From a candidate division Hyd24-12 bacterium UBA6080 (lineage in GTDB: Bacteria > Fermentibacterota > Fermentibacteria > Fermentibacterales > JCC-6), in contig DIXM01000001.1 in the NCBI GenBank assembly GCA_002436025.1, positions 186,001 to 250,000 of the forward strand: a DNA stretch of 64,000 nucleotides, in the 5' to 3' direction. Below are positions 25,924 to 32,963 of the stretch, one piece after another; positions within the stretch are counted from its first letter, which is position 1; the number at the start of each line of letters is the position of its first letter. Both the position numbers and the translations under genes were made by a program. Below the pieces are notes generated by a model. It did not search any database. It was not told the origin of the DNA and saw only the letters and a list, made by a program, of their open reading frames with translations.

Positions 25924-26047
25924 TAATTATTGGCACTAAGAGACATACAGTCCCAAAAGCAACCATTGCGGCCGCTGCCGCCTTCAAGGCACCAGGAGAA
26001 AGCCTTTCTCTTCCCTTGTTCGCCATGACCCCACCTTTCTCCCGGGG

Positions 26048-27283
26048 CTATCCTGCACCCGTTAGCAGTATCCACCCGAAAAGCACTGCGATGTTCATGG
26101 CCGTGACCAGAACACCCGACCTGGCGTACTCTCCAAACGTGATCTTCACTCCGCTTAGCCTTGCCTGTTCGATGACTATGAGGTTGGCCATGCTGCCTAT
26201 GGTCAGAAGGTTTCCCGCGTAGGTGGTGGCAAGGCTCAGGATGTACCAGAGAACGGTTCCGCCCTGGGGCATGTGCGGACTGAGCAGCACAGTGGCGGGT
26301 ACGTTGCTGACAACGTTGCTGAGGGCGACCGCAGATATCGACAGGGTGAACGGGTTTGACAGGGAAACGCCCCGGCTTTCCAGAAAGCCCAGGAACGACT
26401 GGGGTATCCCGGTTGAGTTGAAGCCGGCAACGACTACGAAAAGACCGCAGAAAAGCGTGATCAGGTGCCAGTCCACAAGCCCCAGGATTGCCCTGGTGTG
26501 CATTTTCCTGCTCAGAAGCAGAACCCCTGCCACTGTTATGACCGACCATTCCCGGGGAAGCCCCGAGAAAAGCAGAGCAACAACTGCCACTGCAGCCGCA
26601 AGCCCCTTCGTGGTCTGCCAGCGGTTGAAATCGGGCCACTTCTTCTCCTTCATAGGTTGGGGAATGGAGTTGAAGAAGCGTTTTCTGTACACGAGCCGAA
26701 GGATGAGGTACGTAAAAAGAAGGCACACGAAGGAAGGGGGCCCGCACCAGAGGAGAAAATCACGGAAAGACAGGCCCGCGGTCTGACCGATAAGCATGCT
26801 TTGTGGGTTGCCAATGATTGTGGCGGCAGAGCCCAGGTTGGTTGCCATGGCAAGGCCGATAAGGAACGGAACCGGGTTCATGCCGCGCCGGCGAAGCGCA
26901 ACAGCCAGAACCGGCGTGAAGGCAAGGCAGATGATGTCGTTGGCAAGGACCGATGCAAGCAGGCCGCTGGTTATCATAAGCATGAACAGGAACTTGCCCG
27001 GGTTGCCGGCCATGGACGCTATTCTCACGGCCAGCCAGGTGTAGAACCCGCCCAGCCTCAGCTGGGCCGAGACCACCATCAGCCCGTAGAGCAGAAGGAG
27101 GGTTCCAAGGCTTATGGAACCCAGTGCGCGGCCGGGGGTGAGCACCCCGAAAACCACCATGGCAATCGCCCCCAGCAGGGCGATGCCAGTGCGGTCTATC
27201 GCAAGCCTGGGGATGCCCCCCAGGGCCACCCCGGCGTAGGTGACGAAGAACACAAGTGAAGAGACCGTTGCCGAATCCATCAT
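26048..27283 (-). CDS. ArsB/NhaD/SLC13-superfamily ion transporter
   Basis: The 411-residue polytopic protein has about ten to twelve hydrophobic segments. Two related halves carry the family hairpin motifs: 'MATNLGSAATIIGNPQSMLI' in the first half and 'SNVVSNVPATVLLS' in the second. This pattern is seen in ArsB, NhaD and CitMHS-type carriers, where it forms the ion/substrate site. The transported ion cannot be decided from sequence. Two ATGs in tandem (27283, 27280) follow GGGAGGG closely; either could be used. The neighbour downstream is the SGNH-like gene. Confidence 0.8.
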   Translation of the reverse strand: MMDSATVSSLVFFVTYAGVALGGIPRLAIDRTGIALLGAIAMVVFGVLTPGRALGSISLGTLLLLYGLMVVSAQLRLGGFYTWLAVRIASMAGNPGKFLFMLMITSGLLASVLANDIICLAFTPVLAVALRRRGMNPVPFLIGLAMATNLGSAATIIGNPQSMLIGQTAGLSFRDFLLWCGPPSFVCLLFTYLILRLVYRKRFFNSIPQPMKEKKWPDFNRWQTTKGLAAAVAVVALLFSGLPREWSVITVAGVLLLSRKMHTRAILGLVDWHLITLFCGLFVVVAGFNSTGIPQSFLGFLESRGVSLSNPFTLSISAVALSNVVSNVPATVLLSPHMPQGGTVLWYILSLATTYAGNLLTIGSMANLIVIEQARLSGVKITFGEYARSGVLVTAMNIAVLFGWILLTGAG

Positions 27284-27413
27284 CCCTCCCAGGAAGTGCG
27301 GATTATAAGCACAAACCCGACAGGGTCACATTGCAGGGGAATCGTTATAAATGGGTGTGAGGCGCCTTCTCATGCAGTTCGCTCTGCCGGAAGGCCAAAG
27401 GTTGGGGGGAGAT

Positions 27414-27758
27414 ATGAACAAATCACTGGGCGTTGTAGCGTTCGTTCTTTACATCGCGGTTGCCTTCATACTTGTCAGAAGGTACCGGGGTACGGGTGAC
27501 AAGGGGTTCCTCCTTCTCGGGTTGCCGTTGGTTATCTCACCGCTGGTGGCTCTTCCACTGGCGATGTGGCTTCAGATCGGTGTGGACCGCCTGATAGCGG
27601 GCCGGGAAGTCAACAGCTTCCCCTTCACCCTGGTTCAGCAGGGCCGCCTCTCAATGGGCGCGCTTCTCACGGTACTCAACCTTGTTCAGCACGTGATCTG
27701 GGGCGTCAGCGCACTAATTGCGGTTCTGTTCCTGAAGGGCAGCCGCAGGACGCCCTGA
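27414..27758 (+). CDS. Small integral membrane protein, 114 residues
   Basis: ATG 27414 follows GGGGGGAGAT. The protein has three hydrophobic helices ('LGVVAFVLYIAVAFILV', 'GLPLVISPLVALPLAMWL', 'VIWGVSALIAVLFL') joined by short charged loops and ends in a basic tail (KGSRRTP). I do not recognise the family and see no catalytic residue pattern. It is divergent from the transporter gene and 29 bases ahead of the OmpW-like gene, so the two may share a transcript. Confidence 0.65.
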   Translation: MNKSLGVVAFVLYIAVAFILVRRYRGTGDKGFLLLGLPLVISPLVALPLAMWLQIGVDRLIAGREVNSFPFTLVQQGRLSMGALLTVLNLVQHVIWGVSALIAVLFLKGSRRTP

Positions 27759-27787
27759 CTTCCCTGAATGAATGGAGGATTTCTGTT

Positions 27788-28405
27788 TTGTCAACATTCC
27801 GCTCAAGAACCATTTGCATGCTTGTCCTGATAACAGCTGCAGTTCCTTCCTCTTCTCCGGCTTCGGAACAGGCGGAGAAGCACTGGGTTTTTACAACCCG
27901 TCTGTTCCTGTCCGGCAGCTCGGATCACTCCGAGCCTGACGGTTTCAGCATCTACAGCAGTCTGGGGCTTGAGGCTTCAGCAGTCCGCAGAATGGGATCT
28001 CATTGGTCGGCCGAGGCATGTGTCCGGACCGAGTCCAGAGAGGTTGATGAAGAACAGCCCTTCGGACCCGCAAATCGGCTCGGTTCACTTGAACTTCTCC
28101 CTGTGACCCTCACGGCCCGTTACGCACCCTTCATCAGTGGCGGTTTCCAGCCATACGCAGGAGCGGGTGCATGCCTTACCGTTGCATGGGAAAAGAGTGG
28201 TGTTCTGGACAGTCTTGATGTGGGAGCGCACTTCGGGCCTGCCGCCCAACTGGGGTTCGACCTCGCCCTGGGCAGCAACGCCTTGTTCAACTTCGACCTG
28301 CGGTGGAATACCCTGACCTGTAACATTAAGAACAACGGGGTCAGCCTGGCAAAGCTTAAGGTGGATCCCCTGTCATTGGGTGTCGGTGTGGGGTTCAGGT
28401 TGTAG
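27788..28405 (+). CDS. OmpW-like outer-membrane barrel protein
   Basis: I chose TTG 27788 because GGAGG lies 8 bases upstream and a signal peptide follows (LSTFRSRTICMLVLITAAVPSSSPA). The 205-residue protein shows alternating strands and ends in 'LAKLKVDPLSLGVGVGFRL', which closely resembles the OmpW C-terminus with its conserved K-DP followed by GVGxRF. OmpW proteins are 8-stranded barrels with a hydrophobic channel. No ATG gives a sensible signal peptide in this frame. Substrate and regulation are unknown. Confidence 0.7.
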   Translation: MSTFRSRTICMLVLITAAVPSSSPASEQAEKHWVFTTRLFLSGSSDHSEPDGFSIYSSLGLEASAVRRMGSHWSAEACVRTESREVDEEQPFGPANRLGSLELLPVTLTARYAPFISGGFQPYAGAGACLTVAWEKSGVLDSLDVGAHFGPAAQLGFDLALGSNALFNFDLRWNTLTCNIKNNGVSLAKLKVDPLSLGVGVGFRL

Positions 28406-28550
28406 GCTGGTCTCAGTCTTCACCGCAAGCCCCTTTCCTCACCCGTTGTATATTACTCCCACAACGCCGGAACCGCCTCCCGAAGGCGGCTTGCGGTAAA
28501 AAATGCCCGGAACTGTTAATTCTGCTTACTGCAGAGAGGTGGTATGGATC

Positions 28551-28652
28551 ATGGCAAAGGGACAGGACAAGGTTAAGGAAGTCAAGAAGAAGCCGGAAAA
28601 GACGTTGAAGGAGAAACGCAAGGAAAAGAAGGAGAAGAAGGCCAAGGTCTGA
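28551..28652 (+). CDS. 33-residue lysine-rich peptide
   Basis: An open frame MAKGQDKVKEVKKKPEKT followed by a Lys/Glu-rich tail ends at TGA 28652, just 10 bases before the convergent hydrolase gene's end. GAGAGGTGG lies at a good distance upstream. About half the residues are lysine and most others are charged. A stable GC hairpin (CCGCCT/AGGCGG, 28473-28489) lies in the leader. The composition resembles small histone-like or ribosome-associated basic proteins; I assign no function. Codon use is consistent with neighbours. Confidence 0.55.
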   Translation: MAKGQDKVKEVKKKPEKTLKEKRKEKKEKKAKV

Positions 28653-28662
28653 CCCTTCACCT

Positions 28663-29409
28663 TCAGCGGGAGTTGTCTTCCAGGGATTTCAGGTATTCCA
28701 TCACCCTGGTGATGACCTGGAGCTTTTCGCAGTCCCTGAACATCTCATGATCGGTTTCTGAGAACATTGCCACGCCCTTCTGGTTCTCCGGTGTGGCTAT
28801 GTTGTTGCTTATGATACCGGCGCTTTTCCAGCTGACCCGTCTGTCCTTCCTGCCCTGAAGGACAAGTGTCGGCGCGGTTACTTTGGACAGTTTCTTCTTC
28901 GTTGTCGAAACAAGTTCAATCATCGTATTGATCGAGGACATGGGCGCCCTGCGGTAGTTCCTGTCCGATGCGAGCATTTTTCTGTCGGTGTAGAACGGGG
29001 TCATGTCCCAGCTTTTAAAGACCCTGCCCAGCACCGGCTGGAGGAACCCCAGGAGATGCCCCGGAGTGAAGGGGCTTGCAAGGTGAATGGCGGCCCCGGC
29101 AAGAACAAGTGCCCTCACCTTCCCCGGGTTGTCCGCCGCAAGGATCAACGCGAGAAGCCCACCCATGCTGTGACCGACGATGACCACCGGCCCGTCCTCC
29201 CCTGCTGCTTCATCCAGGGCTTTCCGGGCGTCTTCAAGCCAGTCTCTCCAGGTGAAGCCCGAAAGCTTCTTCCATGAGTCGTGGCCGTGACCCCGAAGGG
29301 TGGGAACAATGGGCGAGAGACCCTCCTCCCTCAGTGCCGGGATGAGGAACTCGAATGCGAAGGGGCCTGAAGTGAAGCCATGGATGAGAAGGACCTTGCC
29401 GGGTTTCAC
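28663..29409 (-). CDS. Alpha/beta hydrolase, monoacylglycerol-lipase-like
   Basis: The 248-residue enzyme has the full catalytic set: oxyanion-strand LLIHGFTSGPF, nucleophile elbow VGHSMGGLLAL (Ser near 94), acid LQGRKDRRV (Asp) and the base ETDHEMF (His). No signal peptide is present, so it is likely cytosolic. Lengths and motifs match carboxylesterase/MGL-type lipases such as the B. stearothermophilus Est30 group. Its ATG overlaps the phosphatase stop by four bases, so it is the last gene of the zinc-uptake transcript. Substrate specificity is not visible. Confidence 0.85.
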   Translation of the reverse strand: MKPGKVLLIHGFTSGPFAFEFLIPALREEGLSPIVPTLRGHGHDSWKKLSGFTWRDWLEDARKALDEAAGEDGPVVIVGHSMGGLLALILAADNPGKVRALVLAGAAIHLASPFTPGHLLGFLQPVLGRVFKSWDMTPFYTDRKMLASDRNYRRAPMSSINTMIELVSTTKKKLSKVTAPTLVLQGRKDRRVSWKSAGIISNNIATPENQKGVAMFSETDHEMFRDCEKLQVITRVMEYLKSLEDNSR

Positions 29410-29912
29410 CTGCCGCCCACCAGGTCCAGCAGTTCCTTTATCGTTGCCCTTCCCGCCTCGACCACTTCCATCGGTTTCCTGCCGGCGGCAGTAACAGCCA
29501 GGAGCGCGTCGGAAGGGGAAAGTCCCCTTGCACGGCTGAGCCAGGCGGCCAGAACGATTCCGGTTCGACCCATGCCGGCGTAGCAGTGGACCACAACCGG
29601 AATACCCAGCGCCTCGGATTCGGAAAGGAAAGGCATGATCCGCTCACTCATGTCGGATGAAGGAATAAGGTTGAAATCCTGCACGGGATTCCACAGCGTG
29701 TTCTCAGCTCCGAAAAACCTGTGGTAGCTCTCGATCAGGGGGGTTTCGTAATCCTCGAGCTGGGATGGGGACAGAAGGCACACGACCCTTCCGATGCCCT
29801 TGTCCTTCATGAACGACAGCCAGCTCTCGACCTGCCCGTTCCCGTACCCGGGTTTGCACGCTCCGTGAACGATGGGTTCTCCGGGCCGGGCCGGGCCAAA
29901 GTTATGTATCAA
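29406..29912 (-). CDS. Dual-specificity/tyrosine-type protein phosphatase
   Basis: The signature loop is VVHCYAGMGRTGIVLA, a perfect HCx5RT active site. I place the start at TTG 29912: it overlaps the permease stop (TTGA) and follows GGGGGAGG, giving 168 residues; the longer open frame upstream is antisense-like sequence inside the permease gene. The general acid is probably in 'NPVQDFNLIPSSD'. Such small DSPs dephosphorylate Tyr/Ser/Thr or phosphoinositides; the target here is unknown. Its place inside the zinc operon may be only for shared expression. Confidence 0.75.
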   Translation of the reverse strand: MIHNFGPARPGEPIVHGACKPGYGNGQVESWLSFMKDKGIGRVVCLLSPSQLEDYETPLIESYHRFFGAENTLWNPVQDFNLIPSSDMSERIMPFLSESEALGIPVVVHCYAGMGRTGIVLAAWLSRARGLSPSDALLAVTAAGRKPMEVVEAGRATIKELLDLVGGR

Positions 29913-30769
29913 TTCGCCTCCCCCTTGGCCCTTTTCCAGGCCAACGCCAGAAAGTAGCAGACACCGGCGGAGAGTATCACCGCTGCGCCCGAAGTGAGAT
30001 TCCACTGCCACGCCGCCATGAGGCCGGCTGTTGTAAACACGATTCCAAGGACAACTGCCCATACCATCATGAGGGAGAGCCTTCTGTTGAACATGCCCGA
30101 TATGGCGGCCGGTATTGTAAGAAGGGCGATCACCATTATGAGCCCCACGACCCGCATCATCATCACCACCGAAACCGCTACAAGGCACAGAAGGGTGATG
30201 TGCAGGGCGCCCACCGGCAAACCCCTGACCTCGGAGAAGACTTCGTCGAAACTCACGGCCCGAAGCGGCCTGTAGAGCAGCGCAACAACAAGCAGGACGA
30301 TGATGTCAAGAACCGCCATCGCGGTGATCTCCCATGAGGATACGGCGAGTATGCTTCCGAACAGGTAACTCATGAGGTTGGCCTTGTAACCCGGCGTCAG
30401 GTCGATGAAGACCACCCCGAGAGCCATCCCGATGGCCCACAGCACCCCGATGACCGTGTCCGCCCTCTGCCTGCCCCTTCTGGTGACGAACCCCATGACG
30501 ACGGCCGCTGTGAGACTGAACAAAAGAGCGCCCGCGAGCGGCCACATTCCCGGCCTTGCCGCAGCGGCTCCCGCGCCCGAAAGAACGGCGTACTGAAGCC
30601 AGTAGCCAAGCCCCACCCCGCCATAGGCCGCATGCGCGATGCCCCCGCTTATGAATACGATGCGGCGCACCACGACGAAACTGCCGATGATCCCGCAGGC
30701 AATGCTGACAAGGATCCCTGCCGCCAGGGCGTTTCTCATGAAACCAGTTTCAAATGCGGAAAGCATCAT
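29909..30769 (-). CDS. znuB: Zinc/manganese ABC transporter permease (ZnuB-type)
   Basis: The 286-residue ABC-3 family permease has about eight membrane segments. Near the N-terminus is 'GSFVVVRRIVFISGGIAHAAYGGVGLG', read here in two parts: the VVxRRxxFxxxxxxHxAxxG pattern is typical of ZnuB/MntB. 'RGLPVGALHITLLCLVA' corresponds to the coupling region. It forms the membrane channel with the ATPase and takes metal from the binding protein. Its ATG overlaps the ATPase stop by four bases. Metal choice between Zn and Mn rests on the adjacent Zur-like gene and the His-rich binding protein. Confidence 0.9.
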   Translation of the reverse strand: MMLSAFETGFMRNALAAGILVSIACGIIGSFVVVRRIVFISGGIAHAAYGGVGLGYWLQYAVLSGAGAAAARPGMWPLAGALLFSLTAAVVMGFVTRRGRQRADTVIGVLWAIGMALGVVFIDLTPGYKANLMSYLFGSILAVSSWEITAMAVLDIIVLLVVALLYRPLRAVSFDEVFSEVRGLPVGALHITLLCLVAVSVVMMMRVVGLIMVIALLTIPAAISGMFNRRLSLMMVWAVVLGIVFTTAGLMAAWQWNLTSGAAVILSAGVCYFLALAWKRAKGEAN

Positions 30770-31542
30770 TCACCGGCATTTCTGTGAATTGGAAGGACCC
30801 GGTGGGGAACGTCACCATGGGTGATGATGTCAACGGGGCACTGGTAGGTTTTTCCTATGGATTCCGCGGAGAGCTTGTCCCTCCCGTGATAGTGCAGGGT
30901 CCTGTTGAGGCATGCGATGGTCTTCACCTCGGAGAAGACCGCGGTCAGGTCGTGGCTGGTCATGACTATGGTCACGGTTTCATTGAGCTTCCGCAGAAGT
31001 TCGTAGACAGAGGAGGAAGCTCCGGGGTCCATGCTGGCCGTGGGCTCGTCGAGAAGCAGGACCGAGGGGAGAACGGCCAGGGCCCTGGCGAAGAGAACGC
31101 GCTGCCGCTGACCCATCGACAGCTCTCCCATGGGTTTTCCAGCAAGATCGAGCATGCCGGTCTTTTTCAGTGAGTCCGCGATCACTTCCCTGTCACGGAC
31201 AGATAGTTTCCCGAAAAGCTTTCCCCCCTGTATCCTTCCCATGGATGCCACCTCCCAGACCGTGACAGGGAACTTCGGGTCGTGGCCCCCGCTCTGGGGA
31301 ACGTATCCGATGTGCCGTCTTCCGATGGAGGGCGGCTCCCCAAGGATGGAGACCGCTCCGCTCCTGACCGGAACAAGACCCAGCAGCACATTGAGAAGGG
31401 TTGTCTTTCCCCCCCCGTTCGGGCCGATGATCCCAAGAAAGTCCCCACACGGAACGGTGAGGTTCACCCGGTCGAGAACAACTTCCGAGCCATATCCGGC
31501 GGTGACGTCCTTAAGAACAATGGCTTCCAGAATATCACTCAA
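30766..31542 (-). CDS. znuC: Zinc/manganese ABC transporter ATPase (ZnuC-type)
   Basis: The ATPase has Walker A GPNGGGKTT, a Q-loop (GYVPQSG), the signature LSMGQRQRV, Walker B VLLLDEPTAS and the H-loop TSHD. I prefer TTG 31542, which follows GGGAG and overlaps the binding-protein stop by eight bases, giving 258 residues; TTG 31557 is the alternative. The C-terminal 45 residues after the core contain His residues and may sense or pass metal. It energises uptake with the 29909 permease. Confidence 0.9.
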   Translation of the reverse strand: MSDILEAIVLKDVTAGYGSEVVLDRVNLTVPCGDFLGIIGPNGGGKTTLLNVLLGLVPVRSGAVSILGEPPSIGRRHIGYVPQSGGHDPKFPVTVWEVASMGRIQGGKLFGKLSVRDREVIADSLKKTGMLDLAGKPMGELSMGQRQRVLFARALAVLPSVLLLDEPTASMDPGASSSVYELLRKLNETVTIVMTSHDLTAVFSEVKTIACLNRTLHYHGRDKLSAESIGKTYQCPVDIITHGDVPHRVLPIHRNAGE

Positions 31543-32413
31543 CAGGCTCTCCCGCAAGGGTTTCTGCGATTTGGCGCATGCTGCCGTCCCAGTCTTCAGA
31601 CAGGGGACTTACGAGAACCACCGACCCCCCTATCTCCCGGGCTATCACATCTGCGGCATCGGTGGAGAACTCGGGCTGGGCGAAGACCACAGTTATGCCC
31701 CGCTCGCGGGCCAGTTCAATCATCTCCGCAAGCTCAGACGGACTGGGCTCCTGCCCCCCCTGCTCGACCGATACCATCTCAAGGCCGAACTCATCGGCGA
31801 AATACCCCCATGCCGGGTGGAACACCAGGAATTCGGTCGTTCCGGACCGCTCGAAAAGAGTACGGATCTCGGTACTCAACAGGTCCAGCTCGGTCAGAAA
31901 GGCCTCGAGGTTGTCCGCGTAAACATCCGAGTTGGCGGGATCGATCTCCTGCAGGGCTTTGCAGATGTTTCCGGCCTGGATCTTCACAAGGCCGGGAGAA
32001 AGCCAGATGTGGGGATCGAGGGCGCCTTCATGATGTTCATGCCCGTGCTCATCACTTTCCTCACGGGCAACCCTGGTGATCCCGGCGGCGCTGTCCACTA
32101 TCCTGATCCTGGGATTGGAAGCCGCGATGCGCTGCATCCAAACATCCTCGAAGGGAACCCCGATCGTGAAGTAGACCGATGCATCCTGGAGCGCAGCCAT
32201 CTGGGCGGGTCTGGGTTCGTAGGTGTGGGGGTCGCTGCCGGCCTCGACCATAACCGTCACATCCACAAGATCTCCCGCTATCCTCTCCACGAACTGTTGC
32301 TGGGGTACGATGCTCACGAAGACGGAGAGCCTTCCGTCGGAAGGAGCGGGAGGATTCCCGCATGATGCAGTAAGGGCAAGGATCATCACCAGGGACGCAA
32401 AAGAGGCTCTCAT
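31535..32413 (-). CDS. znuA: Zinc-binding lipoprotein of ABC transporter (ZnuA-type)
   Basis: The 292-residue protein has a lipobox (ALTASC). Cluster A-I metal-binding residues fit the family: His in 'GSDPHTYEPRP', His in 'ALDPHIWLSPG', His in 'LVFHPAWGYF' and an acidic ligand near 'FAQPEFSTD'. A short His/Glu-rich loop (DEHGHEHHEG) is typical of zinc-binding rather than manganese-binding members. It captures metal outside the inner membrane for the permease. The gene starts one base after the regulator stop, consistent with one transcript. Confidence 0.9.
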   Translation of the reverse strand: MRASFASLVMILALTASCGNPPAPSDGRLSVFVSIVPQQQFVERIAGDLVDVTVMVEAGSDPHTYEPRPAQMAALQDASVYFTIGVPFEDVWMQRIAASNPRIRIVDSAAGITRVAREESDEHGHEHHEGALDPHIWLSPGLVKIQAGNICKALQEIDPANSDVYADNLEAFLTELDLLSTEIRTLFERSGTTEFLVFHPAWGYFADEFGLEMVSVEQGGQEPSPSELAEMIELARERGITVVFAQPEFSTDAADVIAREIGGSVVLVSPLSEDWDGSMRQIAETLAGEPVE

Positions 32414-32414
32414 T

Positions 32415-32855
32415 CTAGTTTTCCCCGCTTTTCACACAGTCCGGGCAGAGCCCGGTGATCTCAAGGATGTGCCCGGTTACCTCGTACCCTGTCCGTGCCC
32501 TGACATGGGCGAAAAGTGGCAGAAGGCCGCAGCAGGGGAACTCGGTGACACGGCCGCATCTTGTGCAGACAACAAAGTGGGTGTCGCCGAAGCTGGCGCT
32601 GTAGGACTGGCAATGCCCTCCGGAGTGGACCCTTCGGATCATTCCCAGCTTCTCGAAGAGCTCGAGTGCTCGATAAACAGTCACCAGACCGAGACCAGGG
32701 TGTGACGCCCTGCCCAACCTGCAGACCTCTTCGGGGGTAAGGCCCTCGCGGTTATCGGCGAGAACCTGCAGGACAGTCTTTCGGGGAAGCGTCAGCCTGA
32801 CTCCGAATGCCTTGAGCGTCTCCACCCAGGGTTTGTAACTGGAAATCTTTTTCAT
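32415..32855 (-). CDS. zur: Fur-family regulator, probable zinc regulator Zur
   Basis: The 146-residue protein has an N-terminal winged helix ('TLPRKTVLQVLADNREGLTP', 'LGLVTVYRALELFEKLGMI'). A C-terminal dimerisation domain carries two structural zinc pairs, CTRCG and CPDC. The sensory His residues appear in 'DTHFVVC' and 'THGHIL'-like positions. Regulation of the downstream zinc transporter is the natural inference. The ATG at 32855 lacks a clear SD and sits only 6 bases after a candidate -10 box, so its mRNA may be nearly leaderless. Fe- or Mn-responsive activity cannot be excluded. Confidence 0.85.
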   Translation of the reverse strand: MKKISSYKPWVETLKAFGVRLTLPRKTVLQVLADNREGLTPEEVCRLGRASHPGLGLVTVYRALELFEKLGMIRRVHSGGHCQSYSASFGDTHFVVCTRCGRVTEFPCCGLLPLFAHVRARTGYEVTGHILEITGLCPDCVKSGEN

Positions 32856-32861
32856 CTTTTA

Positions 32862-32890
32862 TGGATACCACCGGGGCAGAGGCTTGTCAA
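32862..32890 (-). promoter_or_regulatory. Candidate promoter of the zinc-uptake operon
   Basis: On the minus strand, a perfect TTGACA (32890-32885), a 17-base spacer and TATCCA (32867-32862) precede ATG 32855. Transcription would start at or next to the ATG. A Zur operator would be expected to overlap these boxes, but I do not see a clear palindrome. Confidence 0.5.
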
Positions 32891-32891
32891 C

Positions 32892-32948
32892 AAGGAAAGG
32901 AAAGGGGACACCTTTGTTCATCCCGACTGGAATGAACAAGGTGTCCCC
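32892..32948 (-). terminator. Long hairpin with T-rich tail after the C25 protease gene
   Basis: GGGGACACCTTTGTTCAT (32904-32921) pairs with ATGAACAAGGTGTCCCC (32932-32948), with one bulged T. On the minus strand the stem is followed by TTTCCTTTCC. It is a likely terminator for the 35369-32964 gene. The GGGGACACCTT arm resembles ends of dispersed REP-type repeats seen in many genomes. Confidence 0.6.
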
Positions 32949-32963
32949 CTATCGGCGCTATTC

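Noticed and set aside
25923..26747. A 274-codon minus-strand frame within the transporter gene
   Set aside because: It overlaps the ArsB/NhaD-type gene in another frame and is rich in His, Arg and Gln without domain character.
32904..32948. GGGGACACCTT inverted repeat as an insertion-sequence end
   Set aside because: There is only one such hairpin here, no transposase, and it sits exactly where a terminator is expected for the C25 gene.
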